Origin: an uncultured Kineothrix sp.
GTDB lineage: Bacteria; Bacillota; Clostridia; Lachnospirales; Lachnospiraceae
DNA length: 5,802 nucleotides
Reading direction: 5' to 3'
Assembly (NCBI GenBank): GCA_910588855.1
Contig: CAJUSR010000056.1
Span: 1 to 5,802, forward strand
Below, one piece after another: positions 1 through 5,802 of the stretch; within the stretch, counting starts at the first letter, position 1, and every line of letters starts with the position of its first letter. Position numbers and translations under genes: made by a program. Below the pieces are notes generated by a model. It ran no database searches. It had not been told where the DNA came from and saw only the letters and a program-made list of their open reading frames with translations.

Positions 1-28
1 GGATAATAGGGGGTTATCTGTTTTATCC
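1..28 (+). repeat. Left copy of perfect 28-bp terminal inverted repeat (candidate recombination site)
   Basis: The first 28 bases are the exact reverse complement of the last 28 (5775-5802). The match stops abruptly at base 29 (T here, C in the other copy). The repeat starts GGATAATAGG and ends GTTTTATCC, so its outer 6 bases form a dyad (GGATAA / TTATCC). TTATC occurs at 14-18 and 23-27, with its inverse GATAA at 2-6. Split as 11+6+11, the arms agree at 8 of 11 positions, a layout resembling tyrosine-recombinase core sites. The start codon of the nuclease-STAND gene follows 23 bases later. Identity of both copies suggests recent or maintained function. It could be an inversion site or a transposon end. 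Flanking DNA is not visible, so target duplications cannot be judged. Confidence 0.93.
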
Positions 29-51
29 TGTCACTTAAGAGGGATGCAAAA
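29..51 (+). promoter_or_regulatory. Short leader with ribosome binding site for the nuclease-STAND gene
   Basis: Between the repeat and the ATG at 52 lie only 23 bases. They hold a purine-rich Shine-Dalgarno site, AAGAGGG at 37-43, 8 bases before the start codon. This fixes the ATG at 52 as the start: the nearby ATG at 44 reaches a stop after three codons. There is no room for a complete promoter here, and I see no convincing -35/-10 pair even when the repeat is included. Transcription therefore probably enters from beyond the left edge. Confidence 0.7.
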
Positions 52-3000
52 ATGAGTAAAAATATAAAAAGGGAAAAGGGAAATAAACGCAGCTTTAACG
101 CTTACCAATATGCCAATGACTTTGAAAAGCTGTCTTTAGATATTGTTAAAATCATCGATAAATCTTCTTTTGATGAAAGCAATATAGAATGTTCGGATAC
201 GACACAGCAGACCAGGGATTATGGCGTGGACGCTTACCTGGTATTAAATATACATGGGAAGCGCAGTGCATATACAATTGAAGCGAAATTGAGGACTTCC
301 GACAGCTTATCGTTAAGGGACTTTGCCACGTCCATTCTATATTATCTGATTAATACAAGCTCCAAACATTTCGTTGTAACCAACATTTCCTATTCGGCCG
401 AAACAATAAAATATATTGAGCAGTTGAATCTTTCCAGTGAAAAATTTGTGGAATTGATTGACGGAATGCGGCTTCAAAAAACAATTAATAAGCAATTACA
501 TGTCTTCCATCATTATCCGAAAGAACTGATTAACTATATCTTAGAGAGGGAATTTGACAGCCGGTCGTCTATAGCCCAACCACTGATGGGCGGGGAAAGG
601 AAGCAAACGGATAACTATGTTCCCTTGCCCTGCTATGAGGAATGGATGGAAAAAGTAAAAGTCCAGTTAGATGCAGGATATAACTTTTTTCTTGTAACCG
701 GCATGAGCGGCACCGGGAAAAGCCGTTGGATAGATGCATGCCTTAACGAATTATGTTCCGGCTATAGAAAACATAAAATAGACCTTTCCATTATCCAGAC
801 ACCGCGGTTGTTTATCCTTGAATTGTTGCATTTGCTTCTCGGCTTCAAAATAGAAAAGCTGATAGGGGAGTTATCCAAAGAGGAACCTTTTCATGACGAT
901 ATTTTAGAAGCTTTTCAGACCTTTCCCGGGAACACCGGAAGCATAGTGGAAGCAATTAGGCTATTATTCAAAAATGAAAAAGCAGATTGTTATTTATATG
1001 TTTATTTAATGAAAATATTAGTAAACCATTTGCATGAAAATTTCCTTATCCATACCCACATGGTATTTATTTTAGAAAATTTGCATGAAGCATCGCCTGA
1101 AATGATTCAGTTTACAATAGATATGATGTATTGCATCGGGAAGAAAAATATTCTGATATTTTGGGAACTATTGCAGCCTCAAAATACAATGCAGTTAAAA
1201 AATATTTCGCTGGAACAATGGAACGGCTTTTTGCAATTATTAGGGGAGAGGCATTATGGAACCGAGGCATTGCCTTATGTTGTCCGGTTAAAATCTTTGT
1301 CAGAACCCAATGTCAGAACTGCCATATACAAATATATGCCTGACATTTCTTTTACAGAAGAATTTTTTCAGGCTTTTATGGAATCTTTTGGCACGAATAC
1401 CCGGAATGTTTTTTTGGCTTTGCGGGTAATCAGACAGCAAAAGATGTATTCTGCTGCCGCTTTGCCTATTTTGCCGGTAAACTATCCTTTTTTAATTGAA
1501 AATCAAATCAGAGAATTGTTGGAGTCATCCAATGCATACAGGGATTTTTATCGATATGCCTTTCATTTCCTCCTTTTGCTGGAAGGCAGTCTTGACCCAA
1601 TTGTAACAAGTTTTCTGGATGAGGCATTTTCCGTAAATGCAGGATACCTATTGTTAAAAAGCGGTTTGTTTTATCAAAAAGGGGATTCCCTGGTCTTCCA
1701 ATATTGGAATATGGAAGATATCATAGCGGAATTTATCAACCGTAAATTACAGACAGAATGCGCCGGTTGGTTATTGGAGCATTTGGATGAATTGGACATC
1801 AACTGCCTTTTGCATAAATTTTACGAAGCAAAGTTTTTATATATTGTTTCGTCGCCAAATGCTATTGGGAAAATAAATGAAGCTATACAATTTTTATATT
1901 CTAACCAAGCTTATAAATATACGATTCCGTTATCTGAAATCCGCTGGCAATATTATGAGAAAAACGGGGAAAGCTTGCTTAGTTATCAATACTATGTAAA
2001 ATATGCTTCTTATTTAAAGAAAATGTGGAAGGACAGAGGGCTTCTGGATGAGACGATTGCAAGGGCCGTTTCCAAAAGAGATATGCTCTCCATTCGTTTC
2101 TCCAATCATCCGCAATATATTATGTCTAATTTGGAATTGGCGTTCCTGCAATATCAGGTCGCCAAGGGCAACTATGATTACAAAACTTGTGAGGAAAGGA
2201 TTCAATATATTTTAAGCTATGAATTAAGTCATGAAAATACTTTAGAAAACCCGGAACTTTTTATATTGGCGCACATATATTCCGCACTCAACAAAAAAGA
2301 ACAAGGAAAACGGAAAGCGTTTATTTTGGAGCTTGTAAACAATTTCCGCACCTATCAGGATAATGTTGACGTAAAAATAACCTATTATGTCAACATGGCG
2401 GCCATGTACAAATTCTGCAGAATTGATATTTCCATCAAATTGATGCAGACAGCAAGAAAGCTAACCTTTGATGCAAAAAAGGGGCATGGGGATTTAGAAG
2501 TGGAAATGAATCTTCTGCATTTCCTATGCCATGAAAAAAATACAAAGAATATGCTTGCACAAATATGCTTTATCCGCGAAATGACAGAAAAAGAAAATTC
2601 CATCTATAACCTTGCCAAGACTTATAATTTAGAAGCGTATTATTATATAAGCAACGGGCTGCTCCCAGCTCAAACGGAAGCAACCATTGAGTGTTTAAAA
2701 TCTGCGGTATTCCACAGCATAATCAGCGGGCAAAGCAAACAAGCTTTTTTATTCCGTTTAAACCTGATACAATTTTTAATTGCTTCCGGCAGCGAATATA
2801 TAGAAGAACTTTCCGGTTCTATACAGTGGTTCAACGACAATTTGATAATTATAGAACGTTTACAACGAAATCCGTATAAGAAAAGTGACCATATGTTTAG
2901 CGCATTTGTATCGCTGCTCTTTGCCCTTAAAAAGAAAAATATGGTTTCCCTGATAAAAAAGGACTCAAAAATACAAGAGTTTCTGGAAAAGTACGAAAAA

Positions 3001-3096
3001 ATGGAAGAAAACGAACTCATTGACCTTTTGCCTGATTATTATACAATTTCAATAACAGTCAAAAAAATGCAAAAATTAGTTTTCATCCTCTTTTAA
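52..3096 (+). CDS. Mrr-like nuclease / STAND NTPase / helical-repeat protein, candidate antiphage defence
   Basis: This 1014-aa protein has three visible parts. Residues about 18-145 look like an Mrr/restriction-endonuclease-like PD-(D/E)xK domain: the RDYGVD stretch gives Asp60 and the following strand gives Glu77-Ala-Lys79. Residues about 190-560 form a P-loop NTPase of the STAND/AAA_16 type. The Walker A is Gly217-MSGTG-Lys223-Ser224. The Walker B-like strand VFILENLHEAS (338-348) carries Glu342-Asn343 where acidic pairs are usual. A strand near 365-371 and a winged-helix-like stretch around 500-565 follow. Residues about 565-1014 are helix-rich and TPR-like. No signal peptide or membrane segment is evident, so it should be cytoplasmic. 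In STAND defence proteins the C-terminal repeats sense a phage product, the NTPase oligomerises and the nuclease cuts DNA; that role is inferred here. A transcriptional regulator with a degenerate nuclease fold is less likely. Its 3' end overlaps the convergent GT2 gene by 14 bp. Confidence 0.8.
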   Translation: MSKNIKREKGNKRSFNAYQYANDFEKLSLDIVKIIDKSSFDESNIECSDTTQQTRDYGVDAYLVLNIHGKRSAYTIEAKLRTSDSLSLRDFATSILYYLINTSSKHFVVTNISYSAETIKYIEQLNLSSEKFVELIDGMRLQKTINKQLHVFHHYPKELINYILEREFDSRSSIAQPLMGGERKQTDNYVPLPCYEEWMEKVKVQLDAGYNFFLVTGMSGTGKSRWIDACLNELCSGYRKHKIDLSIIQTPRLFILELLHLLLGFKIEKLIGELSKEEPFHDDILEAFQTFPGNTGSIVEAIRLLFKNEKADCYLYVYLMKILVNHLHENFLIHTHMVFILENLHEASPEMIQFTIDMMYCIGKKNILIFWELLQPQNTMQLKNISLEQWNGFLQLLGERHYGTEALPYVVRLKSLSEPNVRTAIYKYMPDISFTEEFFQAFMESFGTNTRNVFLALRVIRQQKMYSAAALPILPVNYPFLIENQIRELLESSNAYRDFYRYAFHFLLLLEGSLDPIVTSFLDEAFSVNAGYLLLKSGLFYQKGDSLVFQYWNMEDIIAEFINRKLQTECAGWLLEHLDELDINCLLHKFYEAKFLYIVSSPNAIGKINEAIQFLYSNQAYKYTIPLSEIRWQYYEKNGESLLSYQYYVKYASYLKKMWKDRGLLDETIARAVSKRDMLSIRFSNHPQYIMSNLELAFLQYQVAKGNYDYKTCEERIQYILSYELSHENTLENPELFILAHIYSALNKKEQGKRKAFILELVNNFRTYQDNVDVKITYYVNMAAMYKFCRIDISIKLMQTARKLTFDAKKGHGDLEVEMNLLHFLCHEKNTKNMLAQICFIREMTEKENSIYNLAKTYNLEAYYYISNGLLPAQTEATIECLKSAVFHSIISGQSKQAFLFRLNLIQFLIASGSEYIEELSGSIQWFNDNLIIIERLQRNPYKKSDHMFSAFVSLLFALKKKNMVSLIKKDSKIQEFLEKYEKMEENELIDLLPDYYTISITVKKMQKLVFILF

Positions 3097-4039
3097 AATC
3101 CGTGTGATAAAATTGGAACAATATTTTTCCTGCCTCTTTATCCTTTTTATATTTCCGTAATGCGTTGACAGCCAGCAACCCTAAAATTTTGTATTTGGAG
3201 CAAAATAGGAACGGAAGTTCTATGCCTTTCCGGTAAAATGTTTCTATAATATGAAAAATTTCACGGGATTCTCTGGTAAATGTAAAAAGTATTTTCCATA
3301 ACGGATTTTCCATATCTTTTTTCGCACGTTCGTAGGCATAATATCCGTCAAATTTGCTTTCGGTGGGATAACTAGTAGAAACGGAATTATCATGTATGTA
3401 GTAGTAATAAAGTGTTTGTGGCACACATGCAAAATTGGGGTTGCAAAATAGTTCCTTTATAATAAATTCGGTATCTCCAGCCTGCCTGCAGCCATCGGTA
3501 TATTGAAGCTTATGTTTTTGCAAAAAACTACGTCTATGCAGTACCGTGCAATGGCAGATATGCGTTTTTGTTACAAAAAAGGCATACTTTAATTTGGTAA
3601 TATTCTGGTATTCGGGATAGATCCATGTGGGAGTGTAAGGAATTGTTTTCTTTGGGAAACACCTGTCATATCCACAAAAAACAAAATCAGCTTTTGACTC
3701 CGTTATTTTTTGATACAATAACGCAAGAAATTCTGGATGATAGGCATCGTCTGCGTCAATTGTGCAGACATATTCCCCTGTTGCCATTCGCATACCTATG
3801 TTTCTGGAACAAGTTTCCCCCATATTAGTTCTGTTTCTTTTGAATAGATAAGAAAGCTCAGGATTTTTTTCCATAAATTTTTCGATAACATTTACGGTAC
3901 CATCAGTAGAGCCATCATCAATGATAATGATTTCAAAGTTGCGGAATGTTTGGGCTTTGATGCTTTCTAAACATCTTAAAATATATTCTTGTACATTATA
4001 TGCAGGGATTACAATACTTATTTCATAGCTGTTTTTCAT
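3083..4039 (-). CDS. Family 2 glycosyltransferase (GT-A fold)
   Basis: This 318-aa protein is a complete GT2 enzyme, which transfers a sugar from a nucleotide-sugar donor with inversion. The N-terminus shows the SIVIPAYN strand (8-15), and the nucleotide-binding Asp41-Asp42 lies in DDGSTDGT (41-48). The DxD metal site is Asp95-Ala-Asp97-Asp98. The GDTEF segment (188-192) matches the usual acidic catalytic-base region. No transmembrane helix is clear; the basic, aromatic C-terminus (about 245-318) may sit at the membrane. The ATG overlaps the stop of the upstream GT4 gene (ATGA), with a GAGGA Shine-Dalgarno site at 4047-4051, 7 bases before the start, so translation is probably coupled. Donor and acceptor cannot be told from sequence. 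A role in a surface polysaccharide or glycoprotein is likely. The last codons overlap the 3' end of the opposing nuclease-STAND gene. Confidence 0.93.
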   Translation of the reverse strand: MKNSYEISIVIPAYNVQEYILRCLESIKAQTFRNFEIIIIDDGSTDGTVNVIEKFMEKNPELSYLFKRNRTNMGETCSRNIGMRMATGEYVCTIDADDAYHPEFLALLYQKITESKADFVFCGYDRCFPKKTIPYTPTWIYPEYQNITKLKYAFFVTKTHICHCTVLHRRSFLQKHKLQYTDGCRQAGDTEFIIKELFCNPNFACVPQTLYYYYIHDNSVSTSYPTESKFDGYYAYERAKKDMENPLWKILFTFTRESREIFHIIETFYRKGIELPFLFCSKYKILGLLAVNALRKYKKDKEAGKILFQFYHTDFKRG

Positions 4040-5736
4040 AACATATTCCTCACTTTACGATTTACATAGGCGTATCCTTCCGATTCGTCCAGAAAGTAGA
4101 TAACAATACCTTCGTCGAGGCATTCTTTTTCCAAAGCCTTCACCCTTTGGTATTTTGTGATGACATGGTTATTGCCGTTTTCTTCCAGGCAGCGGCGGTT
4201 AAGGATATCATATAAAAAATAGAAATAGTGTTTTTCTTCTAACATAGTAATTTCCCATAGGAAATAATTTTGTATATTTTCTTTTTCGCCAATATATATT
4301 ATTTTTTGATCCGTTTCCGTGCTAATGAGATGGGATATAAAATCGGTTTCCGGAATAACCAGCCGGTAAAAATAGGCATCCACGCTATCTTTGGGGATGC
4401 ATGGCATCTGTGGTTTTTCGCTGTCCGGAAGGGCGGTGCCGGAACGTATTCCATATATCTCCAAATGCTTTTTTTCAAAGTTCCAATCTTGTATTATTTG
4501 CTTCATGTCAGCAGAAGCTACCCGTCCCATATAGTTTGTCAAATAAGGCTGTTTTATAAAATACCCCATATATTTTTCTAACGACTTTATATCGTTGTAT
4601 GCTGTAATATATCCGTTTTCCCCATGACGAATAAGGTCTTTTCCATACCCGAAAGGGGTCGCAATGACAGGCAGGGCATGGGCCATTGCTTCTAATATAA
4701 CGTTTCCTCCGGCTTCATATTTGGAATGGGTAATAAGTACAAGGCTTTTGGACATCAATGTACTGATGCTTTCCGGAGGGAGGGTTCCCCACCAGATTAA
4801 CTTATAATTTTTTTCAACGGCAGATAAAAAGGGCAAGTCCAGGGCGAAAGTATTTTTGAAAAAATGGATTTCCTCAGGGGAGCCCCCTGCAATCCATAGG
4901 GGAGGTGTTTCCATTCCATATTGATGATATAGATGCCCCCAAGCGGATATAATCTGCACAATCCCTTTGTTTTCATGGATACGGCCAATATAAAGAAAGG
5001 CTTTCATACTTGTCCAGTCCTGCATTAAATCGTTGAAAGGCATGGTAACTGCTTCCGGTTTGGGCATATACTGAGCTGGCATACTTTCAGAAAAACGGAC
5101 ATTCGTAGGATATCCATATAAGTCGAGGTGAGGCATTACGAAATCCTTGTCGATGATTCTTCCGGTAACGATTAATTTGCTCCTTTGTATATGGTAAAGC
5201 AACTCTAAGTCCTTTGCTTCGGATTCTGAGGAACATATAATATACTTCGCTTTTTCAAATATGTATTGTTCGGTTTTGCAGCGTTGTTCCGCATTTGAAT
5301 CTGCAGCGCCCTGATTTATTTTTGCCTTTTCATTTGATATTACGGTATGGGCAAAACAGGATTGGTATCGGTTAGATAGAACGTCTGCAATGTGGCCGGA
5401 ATACCAGTAAACACTATGGAACAAAAAACGAATCCCTTTTTTTTCGTCTAAGACAGACTGGATAAAAGAAAGGGCTTTATCCCTGTATTTGGGGGAATCT
5501 TTCTCAAAATCCGTTCCCAGCATAGGGATACGGTAGACAGCGGCATTGGCGCCTAACTGTAAGTAAGAGTCCAATTCCGGATAAGTTTGTTCCGTGAAGT
5601 ATAAAAAAGAGATATTATGCGACAATAAGAGCTTCATCAAATTTCTGGAATATTTATTGCCGCCGCCCGAAGATGAGTACCCCGATGGCAGCAGCGCATC
5701 GCAATGCATATCTATAATAATTATTGTTGTGTCCAT
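4036..5736 (-). CDS. Family 4 glycosyltransferase (GT-B fold) with uncharacterised C-terminal extension
   Basis: This 566-aa protein is a retaining GT4-type glycosyltransferase. The N-terminal Rossmann domain has the glycine-rich loop GGGNKY (24-29), and a CSSESEA segment (168-174) typical of the hinge side of the acceptor domain. The donor domain begins near 245 with YIGRIHENKG, giving Arg252 and Lys257 for nucleotide-sugar phosphate binding. The family E-x7-E signature is Glu341 to Glu349 in EAGGNVILEAMA, followed by PVIATPFGYGKDLI. The GT4 fold should end near residue 430. About 135 further residues form an extra C-terminal region I do not recognise, rich in aromatic and acidic residues. 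The ATG is 66 nt inside the right edge, with GGGGG (5741-5745) as Shine-Dalgarno site. It is first in a two-gene operon with the GT2 gene. Substrate is unknown; surface glycan decoration is inferred. Confidence 0.92.
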   Translation of the reverse strand: MDTTIIIIDMHCDALLPSGYSSSGGGNKYSRNLMKLLLSHNISFLYFTEQTYPELDSYLQLGANAAVYRIPMLGTDFEKDSPKYRDKALSFIQSVLDEKKGIRFLFHSVYWYSGHIADVLSNRYQSCFAHTVISNEKAKINQGAADSNAEQRCKTEQYIFEKAKYIICSSESEAKDLELLYHIQRSKLIVTGRIIDKDFVMPHLDLYGYPTNVRFSESMPAQYMPKPEAVTMPFNDLMQDWTSMKAFLYIGRIHENKGIVQIISAWGHLYHQYGMETPPLWIAGGSPEEIHFFKNTFALDLPFLSAVEKNYKLIWWGTLPPESISTLMSKSLVLITHSKYEAGGNVILEAMAHALPVIATPFGYGKDLIRHGENGYITAYNDIKSLEKYMGYFIKQPYLTNYMGRVASADMKQIIQDWNFEKKHLEIYGIRSGTALPDSEKPQMPCIPKDSVDAYFYRLVIPETDFISHLISTETDQKIIYIGEKENIQNYFLWEITMLEEKHYFYFLYDILNRRCLEENGNNHVITKYQRVKALEKECLDEGIVIYFLDESEGYAYVNRKVRNML

Positions 5737-5774
5737 ATTTCCCCCAGTATATATAAATCATTCGGGCTGCTTTG
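5737..5774 (-). promoter_or_regulatory. Short leader with ribosome binding site for the glycosyltransferase operon
   Basis: The 38 bases between the right repeat and the GT4 ATG hold a GGGGGA Shine-Dalgarno site (GGGGG at 5741-5745), 4 to 5 bases before the start. They also hold a TATATATA run (5748-5755) that resembles a -10 box. That box lacks a recognisable -35 at 16-18 bases, and a transcript starting from it would begin at about the ribosome site. I therefore do not call a promoter here. Beyond the repeat, this leader shares no obvious similarity with the left leader, so the two genes bring their own ribosome sites to a common upstream junction. Confidence 0.6.
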
Positions 5775-5802
5775 GGATAAAACAGATAACCCCCTATTAT
5801 CC
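5775..5802 (-). repeat. Right copy of perfect 28-bp terminal inverted repeat (candidate recombination site)
   Basis: Read on the minus strand, these 28 bases are identical to bases 1-28, without a mismatch. They are inverted relative to the left copy and lie 38 bases upstream of the GT4 start codon. Recombination between the two copies would invert the whole segment and exchange which gene lies next to each flank. The same structure would also serve as the right end of a transposon-like element, but no transposase gene is present between the two ends. Confidence 0.93.

Noticed and set aside
2385..3020. Minus-strand open frames of 72 and 116 codons inside the STAND gene
   Set aside because: They are antisense to a convincing long gene, lack family motifs, and look like by-products of its codon use.
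3040..3180. Bidirectional terminator at the convergent junction
   Set aside because: I found no stable GC-rich stem with a U tract on either strand here.
3364..3375. GGGATAACTAG, and a GGATAACTA at about 609, as extra copies of the terminal repeat
   Set aside because: Only 7 to 8 bases resemble the repeat, both lie inside coding sequence, and short AT-rich matches are expected by chance.
4270..4581. Plus-strand open frame of 103 codons antisense to the GT4 gene
   Set aside because: It lies wholly within the GT4 coding sequence, and its product is low-complexity and hydrophobic with no domain.
5748..5755. TATATATA run as a -10 box for the glycosyltransferase operon
   Set aside because: No -35-like hexamer stands 16-18 bases upstream, and the predicted transcript start would fall at the ribosome site.
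5654..5761. 35-codon minus-strand reading frame starting in the GT4 leader and overlapping the GT4 start out of frame
   Set aside because: It has no Shine-Dalgarno site before its ATG and no recognisable product; most likely chance.

Overview
The window is a 5.8 kb segment bounded edge to edge by a perfect 28-bp inverted repeat (1-28 and 5775-5802). It holds three complete genes in two convergent units. The AT-rich coding sequence, strong Shine-Dalgarno sites and protein style suggest a Firmicutes/Clostridia chromosome (Lachnospiraceae-like is a guess). No taxonomic marker is present.

Left unit, + strand (52-3096): a 1014-aa protein. It has an N-terminal Mrr-like PD-(D/E)xK nuclease-type domain, a central STAND/AAA-type P-loop NTPase, and a long alpha-helical, TPR-like C-terminal half. 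This effector-switch-sensor layout is typical of antiphage STAND proteins.

Right unit, - strand (5736-3083): two glycosyltransferases, a GT4/GT-B enzyme of 566 aa and a GT2/GT-A enzyme of 318 aa. They are coupled by an ATGA stop/start overlap. They look like accessory enzymes for a surface glycan or glycoprotein. No polymerase, flippase or priming transferase is present, so they must feed a pathway encoded elsewhere.

Both units start just inside a repeat copy (leaders of 51 and 66 nt counted from the window edge), read inward, and collide tail to tail with a 14-bp overlap and no visible terminator. I see no convincing complete promoter between either repeat and its start codon. The simplest integrated reading is an invertible DNA segment. 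A promoter outside one end would drive the nuclease-STAND gene in one orientation and the glycosyltransferase pair in the other, so the cell toggles between an intracellular defence protein and a surface-glycan change. The repeats and gene layout are seen directly; inversion, the external promoter and the defence role are inferred. No recombinase or transposase lies inside, so one would have to act in trans. A transposon-like element lacking its transposase is the main alternative.
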